A stretch of DNA of 64,000 nt from Pseudoclavibacter sp. AY1F1 (lineage in GTDB: Bacteria > Actinomycetota > Actinomycetes > Actinomycetales > Microbacteriaceae). Location of the stretch: positions 434,001-498,000 of the forward strand of contig NZ_PSTQ01000001.1 in the NCBI RefSeq assembly GCF_002931075.1. The letters run 5' to 3'. This document shows positions 14,227-21,596 of the stretch, one piece after another (within the stretch, counting starts at the first letter, position 1; the number at the start of each line of letters is the position of its first letter). The position numbers and the translations under genes were made by a program. The notes under the pieces are model-generated. The model worked only from the letters and a program-made list of their open reading frames with translations. It searched no databases and was not told the DNA's origin.

Positions 14227-16377
14227 TCAGCGCCTTCTGCCGCCGCCCGACGAGCGGAAGCCGCCGCCTGATGAACGGAAACCGCCGGACGACCTGAACC
14301 CGGAGGAACCGCCGCTCGAGCGACGACCGGAGCTGCCGCCCCACGAGCTGCCGCCTCCCCAGGAACTGCGGCTTGACGAGCCGCTGTTGCTGATGAGGCC
14401 GCCGAGGATCCCGCCAAGGAGCCCTGAATCGAAGTTGCTGCGCGAGCTGGACCCGGACGACATGCCCCAACTCTGCTCGTAGCCGCTGCGCTGCGATTGC
14501 ACTTGATTCCTGGCCTGCTCGGTCGCCCGCTCGGCGAGGCTGATGGCGCTCTTGGCCCGCTGCATGGCCTCTTCCGGCTGCGTCGCCGCGAGCTGCTCGG
14601 CGGTCCGGAGCTCGGTCTCAGCCTGTTGGATGCGCGCGCGGGGTTCGCTTTCGACAGCCCCGCGGCGACCTTCGATGAACTGCAGGCCACCTGTGACCGC
14701 GGAACGTGCTTGTGCGAGTGCAACGTCGAGCTGCCTGCGGAGTCCCGCGAGGCGCTCGTGCTCCTGCAGGAGCGAGGCAATCGCGGTGTCGAGCGCCTCG
14801 TCTGCTTCGCGCAGTGCTCCCAGAGTCCGGAGCGGATCCGCCGCCGATGCGCCACCGGAGCGTGCCCGGCCGATCGCCTCGTGCGCTGCGGTCTGAGCTG
14901 CGGCTGCGGCCGCGGCGACGTCCGGCTGCAGGGACGCCTGCTGGACGAGCTGCGCACTGCGTGCCAGCCCGGATTCCAGCTCGCCGATCTCCTGCCGGAT
15001 GAGCTGCTCCGCGTTCTCCAGGTCGCTCGCCGCGGCACCGATCGAACCGAGCACGGAGCTGACCTGAGCAAGCGCAAGCTGTGCGTCGCTGATGTCGACG
15101 GCGGCGGGACCCGTGCGTCCCTCGCGGAGTCCGCCGTCGGCGTTCTGGGTCTCGGTGCGCGCGAGGGCCAGCAGCTCCCGTGCGTGGTGGGTCGAGTCGT
15201 CGACGGTGGACAGGGCTTGTGCGCTGTAGCGCGCGCGCAGCGCGGTCAGCTGGGACTCTGCTCCCTGCATCTGTCCTTCCAGGCGGTCGAGTTCGCCCCG
15301 GACCTGCCTGAGGAGCTCGGGAGCGTTGCGCTCCATGTCGCGGAGCTTCTCGAAGCGGGCCGCCTGCTCGGCGACCCGCTGTTCAGCCTGGCCGACGAAT
15401 CCGAGGATCGCCTCGTTCATCTGCACCTTGGCGGGCTCTGGCTCGGGGTGAGCGTCGAGGTACTGGCCCTGGACGTCGAAGGCGCGACGCAGCTGCTCAC
15501 GCGCATCCGCAACCGCTGCGCGATACTCGGCCACCGGTTCTGCGCCGAACTGGGCCTCTGCGAAGCTCACTTCCTGGTCGGCGGCAGTGACGAGGTTGTC
15601 GACGCGGACGAGTTCGCCAGCCGCACGCTGGGCGAGCTCCGCGAGCTGTGCCTTGCGCTGCGCTTCTGTCGCCTGCTGTCCCTGCTTCTTCTTGCGTCGT
15701 GCGCGAAGAACAACAAAGAGGATGATGAGCGCCACGACAACGATGAAACCGCCGACGAACAGGAAGATCGAGCCGACTGCCGCCCCGGTCGCCTGTGCGA
15801 ACTCCCCGCCTCCCGTGCCTCCGGAAGCCGTCCCGGAGCCGGTGAGCTCCTGTCGCAGGGAATCAGCGGCTGAGATCGCGGCCTGACCGTACTCACCCGC
15901 GTCGAGATTCGGGGCTATCGACTGCGTCTCGATGTCTCGGAGTGCGCCGTCGCCGATGGGGAAGCTGCTGGAGGAGTTGAGCCCGAAGTCGAGCTGGTCG
16001 ACGCCGACGTAGAGGATCACGGCGTCTGAGCCGAGGTTGTTGACCTCGGCGAACTCGCTTGCCCAGTCGAACCCGGCGCTCGGGCTCGAGAAGCGGTCGA
16101 CGATCGCGAAATACATCGTGTAGTCGGTCTCCGACTCGAGGGTCGAGATCGCCTGCTCGATGTCGGACGCGTCCTGTGTGACGAGCCCACCCGGGTCGAA
16201 GATGTGCCCGTCAGGCGAGCCGGGGCTCACGGCGGGGGCGATGCCAGGGGAAGATGGGGAAGAAGTGATCGGAGAGACCTCGGCGGATGCTGGCGCACTT
16301 GTTCCGAGGAATGCTGCGGCAACGATGCCGAGCAGTGAGAGCGCACGACGCACGGAGACCCCTTTCTGGCCTGTCAT
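14227..16377 (-). CDS. TPM-domain (Psb32/MOLO-1-like) secreted-membrane protein with long coiled coil
   Basis: 716 residues. A signal peptide (RRALSLLGIVAAAFLGTSAPASA) is followed by an extracytoplasmic TPM domain (about 60-190; DPGGLVTQDASDIEQAI, DYTMYFAIVDRF). One transmembrane helix (IFLFVGGFIVVVALIILFVVL, ~215-240) leads to a basic stretch (RARRKKK) and about 370 residues of cytoplasmic helix rich in Ala, Gln and Glu. The tail is Ser/Gly-rich with repeated FRSSGGG units. TPM proteins are linked to membrane and photosystem repair; actinobacterial versions commonly sit with PspA, as here. The ATG has GAGGAA 5 bases upstream; a GTG nine codons later with AAAGGGG is an alternative. Confidence 0.8.
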   Translation of the reverse strand: MTGQKGVSVRRALSLLGIVAAAFLGTSAPASAEVSPITSSPSSPGIAPAVSPGSPDGHIFDPGGLVTQDASDIEQAISTLESETDYTMYFAIVDRFSSPSAGFDWASEFAEVNNLGSDAVILYVGVDQLDFGLNSSSSFPIGDGALRDIETQSIAPNLDAGEYGQAAISAADSLRQELTGSGTASGGTGGGEFAQATGAAVGSIFLFVGGFIVVVALIILFVVLRARRKKKQGQQATEAQRKAQLAELAQRAAGELVRVDNLVTAADQEVSFAEAQFGAEPVAEYRAAVADAREQLRRAFDVQGQYLDAHPEPEPAKVQMNEAILGFVGQAEQRVAEQAARFEKLRDMERNAPELLRQVRGELDRLEGQMQGAESQLTALRARYSAQALSTVDDSTHHARELLALARTETQNADGGLREGRTGPAAVDISDAQLALAQVSSVLGSIGAAASDLENAEQLIRQEIGELESGLARSAQLVQQASLQPDVAAAAAAAQTAAHEAIGRARSGGASAADPLRTLGALREADEALDTAIASLLQEHERLAGLRRQLDVALAQARSAVTGGLQFIEGRRGAVESEPRARIQQAETELRTAEQLAATQPEEAMQRAKSAISLAERATEQARNQVQSQRSGYEQSWGMSSGSSSRSNFDSGLLGGILGGLISNSGSSSRSSWGGGSSWGGSSGRRSSGGSSGFRSSGGFRSSGGGFRSSGGGRRR

Positions 16378-16533
16378 CGGCCTTCCTCGTAACGCTAGCG
16401 GGGTCAAGCCGTGAAGAACGTGATTGTTCTGCGCGTGGTGACGCCACGAGTGAACATGCGGCGAACAGCTGCTTTCGCAGGTGAGCACTGCGTGACATTC
16501 TGGCGTCGATGTGTGATTCCGCATGGAGTTCCG

Positions 16534-16539
16534 TAGAAT
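16534..16539 (+). promoter_or_regulatory. putative -10 element (TAGAAT) for the DivIVA-like gene
   Basis: TAGAAT is followed 9 bases later by a 10-bp hairpin, so transcription starting about 7 bases downstream would begin almost at the hairpin. No convincing -35 is visible. Confidence 0.4.
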
Positions 16540-16547
16540 TGTCGTGC

Positions 16548-16572
16548 ACCGGACAAGCACTCCTTGTCCGGT
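16548..16572 (+). terminator. terminator-like hairpin in the leader of the DivIVA-like gene
   Basis: ACCGGACAAG and CTTGTCCGGT pair perfectly (10 bp, loop CACTC) and are followed by TTT. On the plus strand this looks like an intrinsic terminator, yet it lies between a putative promoter and the ribosome binding site of the next gene. The upstream gene on this side is on the other strand, so it is not simply an operon-end terminator. It could be an attenuator or a 5' stabilising stem. Confidence 0.65.
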
Positions 16573-16599
16573 TTTCACATGAGACACAGGAGATTCAAC

Positions 16600-16902
16600 G
16601 TGCGAAGTGAAGATGTACGCACCAAGCGGTTCAATGCACTGAAGTTCGATGGCTGTTACGACGTCAGGGAGGTCGACCAGTTCCTGGACCAGGCAGCCGC
16701 CGCCCTCGAGGGGCACGAGAACGGCGAGCCGGATCAGGCTCAGATCGTCACGGCCCACGAGGTCGAGGCGGTCAAGTTCACCTCTCGCGTCTACGAGCGT
16801 GGCTATTCCGCCCAGGAGGTCGACGTGTTCCTCGAGGAACTCGCTACGGCACTCGGGAGCTACGAGAGCGAGACCGGCGCAGAGGGTGTCGCTGACGCCT
16901 AG
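16600..16902 (+). CDS. small DivIVA-domain protein
   Basis: 100 residues from a GTG with AGGAGA 7 bases upstream; longer in-frame starts at 16564 and 16579 lie across the leader hairpin and are unlikely. Two related DivIVA-like half motifs are visible: TKRFNALKFDGCYDVREVDQFLDQAAAAL and VKFTSRVYERGYSAQEVDVFLEELATAL. Each has the (F/Y)...(G)Y...EVD.FL pattern of the DivIVA membrane-binding amino end. There is no long coiled coil, so it is not a full Wag31/DivIVA. It may bind curved membrane or act as a partner of the true DivIVA; function unknown. Confidence 0.68.
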   Translation: MRSEDVRTKRFNALKFDGCYDVREVDQFLDQAAAALEGHENGEPDQAQIVTAHEVEAVKFTSRVYERGYSAQEVDVFLEELATALGSYESETGAEGVADA

Positions 16903-16927
16903 GCACCGGAGCTGACTCCCATCGTGG

Positions 16928-16946
16928 TTTGTTAGGCTGACCTAAC
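16928..16946 (+). promoter_or_regulatory. IdeR/DtxR iron box upstream of siderophore-interacting protein gene
   Basis: The bases GTTAGG-CTGA-CCTAAC (16931-16946) form a perfect inverted repeat that matches the core of the DtxR/IdeR 19-bp consensus built around TTAGGCTAACCTAA. It lies 30 bases before the GTG start, where a bound repressor would block the promoter in iron-replete cells. Confidence 0.85.
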
Positions 16947-16975
16947 CCCCGACCCCGATCCAGGAGTTCAGCACA

Positions 16976-17806
16976 GTGACAGACGCCGTCGCCCAGAAGC
17001 CACGCAAGCGTGGACCGAACGTCCGCCTGACCGTCGAACGCACCGAGCGCCTCAGTCGCTCCCTGGTCCGCGTTCACCTGTCGGGGGCTGACCTGGACGA
17101 CTTCGACATCGAGCACGCCGACGCCTACCTCAAGCTGCACTTCGGAGGAGGCGTCGGCGAGCTCGAGCTCCCCTTCGACCTGCAAGAGCTGCGCGCGACG
17201 CTGCCGATCGATCAGGTCCCCGTTCGCCGCACCTACACGGTGCGTGGCATTGACCGTGCGACGGGAACGGTCTCTATCGACTTCGTCGTGCACGGCGACT
17301 CCGGAGTTGCTGGCCCCTGGGCTCGTGACGCCCGGCCAGGCGACGTCATCGTCGGGACCACACCACACGGTGCATACTCTCCGCTGCCCGAGAGCGACTG
17401 GCATCTCATCTGCGGCGACGAGTCCGCGCTGCCTGCCATAGCTCGCACGCTCGAGGCGATGCCGGTGGATGCGAAGGGCGCGGTGCTCGTGGAGGTGGCG
17501 GGAGACGAAGACCACATCGAGCTCTCTGCTCCGGAGGGCGTCACCCTCACGTGGCTCCACCGGGGCGAGCACGGCGGATACGACCGTCAGCTGCTGGCGG
17601 CGGCCGTCGAGGAGCTCGAATTCCCCCATGGCGTGGTCCAAGTCTTCGCTCACGGCGAGCGCGAGCAGATGAAGCGGCTCAGGAAGAACTTCTCGGCGCG
17701 TGGCGTCGACCGTGCGCAGCTGTCCCTCTCCGGATACTGGGCCGCCGGACGCACCGAGGATGCCTTCCAGAGCGAGAAGCGTGAGCCGGTCGGCCAGATC
17801 TTCTGA
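16976..17806 (+). CDS. siderophore-interacting protein (FAD-dependent ferric-siderophore reductase)
   Basis: 276 residues of the SIP/ViuB family. The FAD-binding part contains RRTYTVRGID (the RxYT(V/I)R motif) and is followed by DFVVHGDSGVAGPWARDARPGD. The C-terminal reductase part has LICGDESALPAIARTLE, VQVFAHGER and the final LSGYWAAGRTEDAFQSEK. It is expected to reduce ferric siderophores in the cytosol and release Fe2+. The GTG has AGGAG 9 bases upstream. An iron box immediately upstream predicts repression by DtxR/IdeR with iron. No transporter or siderophore synthesis gene is adjacent. The gene is convergent with the SDR ending 34 bases away. Confidence 0.93.
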   Translation: MTDAVAQKPRKRGPNVRLTVERTERLSRSLVRVHLSGADLDDFDIEHADAYLKLHFGGGVGELELPFDLQELRATLPIDQVPVRRTYTVRGIDRATGTVSIDFVVHGDSGVAGPWARDARPGDVIVGTTPHGAYSPLPESDWHLICGDESALPAIARTLEAMPVDAKGAVLVEVAGDEDHIELSAPEGVTLTWLHRGEHGGYDRQLLAAAVEELEFPHGVVQVFAHGEREQMKRLRKNFSARGVDRAQLSLSGYWAAGRTEDAFQSEKREPVGQIF

Positions 17807-17840
17807 CCTGGGAGCGCTGCCGACCCGGGTGCGCGGTTGC

Positions 17841-19358
17841 CTACCAGGAGCCCGGCGCGTAGTCCTTGAGGAAGACACCGAAGAGATCCTCGCCAGCCTC
17901 GCCGCGCACGATCGGGTCGTACACTCGCGCGGCACCGTCAACCAGGTCGAGGGGGGCGTGGAAGCCTTCCTCGGCGAGGCGGATCTTGGTGAAGTGGGGG
18001 CGCTCGTCCGTGATCCAGCCGGTGTCGACGGCGGTCATGAGGATGCGGTCGCTCTCGAACATCTCCCGTGCGCTCGTTCGAGTGAGCATGTTGAGGGCGG
18101 CCTTCGCCATGTTCGTGTGCGGGTGTCCAGGTCCCTTGTACCCGCGGCCGAAGACGCCCTCCATGGCGGAGACGTTGACGATGTAGGTGCGGCGAGACGG
18201 TGACGACTTGAGGGCGCCGCGCAGTCTGCTCACGAGGAGGAACGGCGCCGTCATGTTGGCCAGCTGCACTTCGAGCATCTCGAGGGGCTCGACCTCGTCG
18301 ACGTGCTGCGTCCACGAGTTGATGTGCAGCTCGTCTGGCAGAAGGCCACCGGCGTCGATGGCGGTGCCGGCAGCGAGGCGCTCGAGCGACGACGAGCCTG
18401 CTGCCATCGCATCCGCTGTCAACTCTTCCGCGGTTCGACCGGCGGCCGACGACAGGATCGGGTGCGCCGCGACCGACTCGGCGAGGGCAAGCGGATGCGC
18501 GTCGTTCGTGTGCCCGAACGTCACCAGCTCGGGCAGCGGGCCGTCCGGCAGCGGGGCGAGCTCAGCCTCCACGAGCGGAGCGTACGCGCCGGGGGAGCGA
18601 CGCACCGTCTGCGCGGCGTTGTTGATGAGGATGTCGAGGGGCCCCGCGGCGGTGACGGAATCGGCGAGCCCCATCACCTGAGCGGGGTCGCGGAGATCGA
18701 TGCCGACGATCTTCAGGCGGTCGATCCACTCGGCCGAGTCCGGCAGGGCAGAGAAACGTCGCACGGCATCCTTCGGGAAGCGTGTCGTGATGGTCGTGTG
18801 CGCGCCATCGCGGAGCAGGCGAAGCGCGATGTACATGCCGATCTTCGCCCGGCCGCCCGTGAGCAGCGCGCGCTTGCCGGTCAGGTCGGCTCGCGCATCT
18901 CGTTTCGCGTGGCTGAAGGCCGCGCAGTCCGGGCAGAGCTGGTGGTAGAAAGCGTCGACGGTCGTGTACGGCTGCTTGCAGATGTAGCAGGCACGCGCCT
19001 TGAGCAGCTCTCCGGCCGTCGGGGCCGTCGTCGAAGTGGAGATCGGGATGCCGCGAGTCTCGTCGTCGATGCGGTCGGGCGCTCCGGTCGCGGTGGCGGC
19101 GACAACGGCCTTGTCGGCGTCGGCGATGCGCTGGCGCTTGGCCGCACGCCCGACTCGCTTCACGTCCTTGAAGAACTGCGCCGTCGCGCGGCGCACGGTG
19201 ATGAAGTCGGGGTCTTCTCTGTCGTACTCCGACAGCTGCTCGAGCACCCGCAGGGTCGTCGCGAGGTCGGCTTCATCGATGCGGGTCGGCGCAGCGTTCG
19301 CGTCGGTCGCATCGTCCGGCGTCACCGTGGGCGTCTCGTCTGGAGTCTCGGAAGGCAC
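17841..19358 (-). CDS. SDR-fold oxidoreductase with amino-terminal zinc ribbon
   Basis: 505 residues. After an acidic, Thr/Pro-rich beginning and a helical region comes a zinc-ribbon-like CYIC...CPDC motif (Cys124, 127, 142, 145). The Rossmann domain follows with TGGRAKIG (167-174) and DILINNAAQTVRR. At the catalytic site the usual Tyr of YxxxK is Thr (TNMAK in GHPHTNMAKAALNM), while Ser in VNVSAMEG and Lys are kept. The full-length layout is one I recognise from actinobacteria and some eukaryotes, but its substrate is unknown to me. The GTG start has no ribosome binding site and follows TACAAT by 5 bases, suggesting a leaderless mRNA. Confidence 0.78.
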   Translation of the reverse strand: MPSETPDETPTVTPDDATDANAAPTRIDEADLATTLRVLEQLSEYDREDPDFITVRRATAQFFKDVKRVGRAAKRQRIADADKAVVAATATGAPDRIDDETRGIPISTSTTAPTAGELLKARACYICKQPYTTVDAFYHQLCPDCAAFSHAKRDARADLTGKRALLTGGRAKIGMYIALRLLRDGAHTTITTRFPKDAVRRFSALPDSAEWIDRLKIVGIDLRDPAQVMGLADSVTAAGPLDILINNAAQTVRRSPGAYAPLVEAELAPLPDGPLPELVTFGHTNDAHPLALAESVAAHPILSSAAGRTAEELTADAMAAGSSSLERLAAGTAIDAGGLLPDELHINSWTQHVDEVEPLEMLEVQLANMTAPFLLVSRLRGALKSSPSRRTYIVNVSAMEGVFGRGYKGPGHPHTNMAKAALNMLTRTSAREMFESDRILMTAVDTGWITDERPHFTKIRLAEEGFHAPLDLVDGAARVYDPIVRGEAGEDLFGVFLKDYAPGSW

Positions 19359-19363
19359 ACGAG

Positions 19364-19369
19364 ATTGTA
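19364..19369 (-). promoter_or_regulatory. putative leaderless promoter -10 (TACAAT)
   Basis: TACAAT on the minus strand is followed by CTCGT and then the GTG start at 19358. This near-consensus hexamer is one of the clearest leaderless-type promoters in the window. Confidence 0.6.
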
Positions 19370-19378
19370 GAGGCCAGC

Positions 19379-19405
19379 GGGCAGGCGCGCCATACGCGCC
19401 TGCCC
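19379..19405 (-). terminator. hairpin terminator after fmdA
   Basis: An 11-bp perfect stem (GGGCAGGCGCG / CGCGCCTGCCC) with a 5-base loop lies 28 bases beyond the fmdA stop. There is no T run; such G+C-rich stems commonly end operons in actinobacteria. It insulates fmdBA from the SDR promoter. Confidence 0.6.
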
Positions 19406-19433
19406 CTGACCGCCCTTGGTTTCGGACCTGCCT

Positions 19434-20687
19434 CTAGGACGCGACGGCTCGGGGAGCCCCCATGCCAGGGTCGATCTGGTACGGACCGCTTGCAGAGGGC
19501 CGCACGTCGAAGTCGAAGATCGCGGTCGGCAGGTACACCGTGGAACAGGAGTTGGGAATGTCCACGACACCCGACAGGCGGCCCTCGATGGGCGCCGAGC
19601 CGAGCAGCAGGTAGGCCTGCTCCGGCGCGTAGCCGAACTTCGTGAGGTAGTCGATCGCGTGCAGGCAGGCGCGCTGGTAGGACAGGTGCGAGTCGAGATA
19701 GCGCTGCTCGCCGTCCAGCGTCACGGAGGTGCCGCTGAACGCGATCCACTCGCTGTAGTTCGGCTCGACATTGCCTGGCATGAAGATCGCGTTCTCCGAG
19801 ACGCCGTACGTGTCCATGCCGCCCTTGATGACGTCGACCCGCACATCCATGAACCCGCCCATCTCGATGGCGCCGCAGAACGTGATCTCGCCGTCGCCCT
19901 GCGAGAAGTGCAGGTCGCCCATCGAGAGATTCGCTCCGTCCACGAAGACGGGGTAGAAGATGCGGGTGCCCTTGGAAAGATTCTTGATGTCCTGGTTTCC
20001 GCCGTTCTCTCGCGGAGGCGCGGTCCGAGCTGCCTCGCCGGCGACTCGGTCGAACTCCGAATCAGGCAGCGAGCCGAGCACCGCGAACTGCGGCTCTGGC
20101 GGGAGGGCGAGCGGGGGCACACGTCCCGGGTCGGTTGCGATGAGCTTGCCCTCCCGGGCGTTCCACTTCGAGAGCAGTTCTGCCGACGGTGCCGTGCCCA
20201 TCAGCCCCGGGTGGATGAGGCCCGTGAAGGACACCCCCGGCACGTGGCGGGAAGTCGCGGTCTGTCCGCTGAAGTCCCAGATCGCCTTGTACGCATCCGG
20301 GAACTGATCGGTGAGGAAGCCGCCGCCGTTCTTCTTCGCGAAGATCCCCGTGTAGCCCCACCCCTGGCCAGCGAGCGGGCCCTTCTCCTGCGGGATGGGC
20401 CCGACGTCGAGGATGTCGACGATGAGGAGGTCCCCGGGCTTAGCGCCCTCCACGCGGAACGGACCGCTGAGCTTGTGCACCGTGAGGAGCGGCGCGTTCA
20501 GGATGTCCTCGGCCGAGTCGTCGTTGACGATCGCGCCATCGAACCACTCCCGGCAGTCGACGCGGAATTCGTCTCCTGGCTTCACGGTGGCGACTGGCGG
20601 GATCTCCGGGTGCCACCTGTTGTGGCCGACCTTCTCCTGGTCCTCGAACTTCTTCGACGAGTCGAGAGGAAACAGCACGTCTGGCAT
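19434..20687 (-). CDS. fmdA: acetamidase/formamidase family protein (formamidase)
   Basis: 417 residues, full length for FmdA/AmdA. Features include HNRWHPEIPPVATVKPGDEFRVDCREWFDG near the amino end, VPGVSFTGLIHPGLMGTAPS in the middle and GDLHFSQGDGEITFCGAIEMGG, which carries family metal or active-site residues. It hydrolyses formamide to formate and ammonia. The gene is preceded by fmdB on the same strand (79-base gap), which fits the classical fmdAB pairing and supports formamidase over acetamidase. It probably serves nitrogen scavenging. A hairpin terminator follows. Confidence 0.9.
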   Translation of the reverse strand: MPDVLFPLDSSKKFEDQEKVGHNRWHPEIPPVATVKPGDEFRVDCREWFDGAIVNDDSAEDILNAPLLTVHKLSGPFRVEGAKPGDLLIVDILDVGPIPQEKGPLAGQGWGYTGIFAKKNGGGFLTDQFPDAYKAIWDFSGQTATSRHVPGVSFTGLIHPGLMGTAPSAELLSKWNAREGKLIATDPGRVPPLALPPEPQFAVLGSLPDSEFDRVAGEAARTAPPRENGGNQDIKNLSKGTRIFYPVFVDGANLSMGDLHFSQGDGEITFCGAIEMGGFMDVRVDVIKGGMDTYGVSENAIFMPGNVEPNYSEWIAFSGTSVTLDGEQRYLDSHLSYQRACLHAIDYLTKFGYAPEQAYLLLGSAPIEGRLSGVVDIPNSCSTVYLPTAIFDFDVRPSASGPYQIDPGMGAPRAVAS

Positions 20688-20766
20688 GGGGCGGTCCTTT
20701 CATCGGTGACCCGAGCCGTCTCCTGGTTGGCGGCAGCCTGAGTCGGTTGGTGCCAGCCCCACGACG

Positions 20767-21054
20767 TCAGTGTCGTGGCAGCTTGGCGTGGAGAGGGTTG
20801 CGGGTGATCCCAGTGCCGGCTCGACGGGCGGCACCGGGGAGGGAATTCACGACGCTGGGTTCGTGCGCGGACCTCGCCGCGGCGTCGATGAGACCGTAGG
20901 CGGAGGAGGCAACGGCGGAGAGGTGCGGGGCGGCGGGCCGGCGCCGCGCGTCGCCACCGCACTCAGGGCAGGTAGAAGCATCCGGGACTGAGGTCATCGG
21001 GTGCACCTCGTCGAAGCCGTGCGAGTCAGAGCATCGGTACGTGTAGGTGGGCAT
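20767..21054 (-). CDS. fmdB: FmdB family zinc-ribbon protein
   Basis: 95 residues. The FmdB beginning MPTYTYRC has Cys8, then STCPEC gives Cys29 and Cys32. The usual second Cys of the first CxxC is absent (CSDSH), so His12 may supply the fourth ligand. The rest is Ala/Arg-rich and low in structure. FmdB proteins are thought to regulate or assist the adjacent formamidase, though the mechanism is not settled. It is the first gene of fmdBA. The ATG codon is at 21054-21052. Confidence 0.82.
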   Translation of the reverse strand: MPTYTYRCSDSHGFDEVHPMTSVPDASTCPECGGDARRRPAAPHLSAVASSAYGLIDAAARSAHEPSVVNSLPGAARRAGTGITRNPLHAKLPRH

Positions 21055-21421
21055 CGTTGCCTCCCCTCGTCGAGGTACTGCTGACCGTAGCGGTGAGCCT
21101 CCTCGCCTGTCAACGGCGCCCTGTCGCGCCTTGCTTGGTGCGGTGTCGAGGTGGTGATCGCAGCCAGGTGGAGCATCGCGGAAGCGCGTGCCGCGAGATC
21201 GACACCGACTCTTCGAGGGTGAATCGACGCGGGACACCTGGACAAGGCACCTCGGAAACTGCAGAACTCGGCGTCCAGTACAGGGCGGCTGTGAGGAGTC
21301 CGCCCGCAAAACGACTACCTGCCGCGCAGACCTTCGCACGTTCGGAGGCGACCCCACGCAGAAACGGCCCGGCGCTGCGATGCAGAGCCGGGCCGTCGTG
21401 ACGTCTCGCGACATCAGAATG
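21055..21421. other. 367-base gap between fmdB and tRNA-Arg
   Basis: No convincing gene is present: the open frames lack ribosome binding sites and have no recognisable motif. It holds the tRNA terminator hairpin at its right end and must contain the fmdB promoter, which I could not place. Confidence 0.6.
21364..21396 (-). terminator. intrinsic terminator of tRNA-Arg
   Basis: A 10-bp perfect stem (ACGGCCCGGC / GCCGGGCCGT) with a 13-base loop is followed on the minus strand by TTTCT. It lies 25 bases beyond the tRNA 3' end. Confidence 0.75.
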
Positions 21422-21494
21422 TGCCCCCGACAGGAGTCGAACCTGCGACCTTCGGTACCGGAAACCGGTGCTCTATCCACTGAGCTACGGAGGC
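21422..21494 (-). tRNA. tRNA-Arg, anticodon CCG
   Basis: 73 bases read on the minus strand. The acceptor stem GCCTCCG pairs with CGGGGGC (one G-U), D stem GCTC/GAGC, anticodon stem CCGGT with loop TTCCGGT, giving anticodon CCG (reads CGG, Arg), and T arm GCAGG-TTCGAGT-CCTGT. The discriminator is A and CCA is not encoded. The base pair 27-43 appears to be a C-A mismatch. A TAGTAT element upstream and a hairpin terminator downstream make it a single-gene unit. Confidence 0.95.
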
Positions 21495-21526
21495 GAAGCG
21501 CCGCAGATGTTCGCAGCGCGGAGCCA

Positions 21527-21532
21527 ATACTA
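21527..21532 (-). promoter_or_regulatory. putative -10 element (TAGTAT) for tRNA-Arg
   Basis: TAGTAT on the minus strand ends 32 bases before the mature 5' end of the tRNA, allowing a short precursor leader for RNase P. Confidence 0.45.
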
Positions 21533-21584
21533 ACAGGGCTTCAGGGGGCTCCGACACGCGTCCTCGCGGTGCATCCGGGCATGA

Positions 21585-21590
21585 CACAAT
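21585..21590 (+). promoter_or_regulatory. putative leaderless promoter -10 (CACAAT)
   Basis: CACAAT is followed by six bases and then GTG at 21597, with ATG immediately after at 21600. There is no ribosome binding site. Confidence 0.5.
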
Positions 21591-21596
21591 CCGCTG

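Noticed and set aside
16564-16599. Longer amino terminus for the DivIVA-like protein
   Set aside because: Those codons overlap the leader hairpin and its T run; the GTG at 16600 has AGGAGA at 7 bases.
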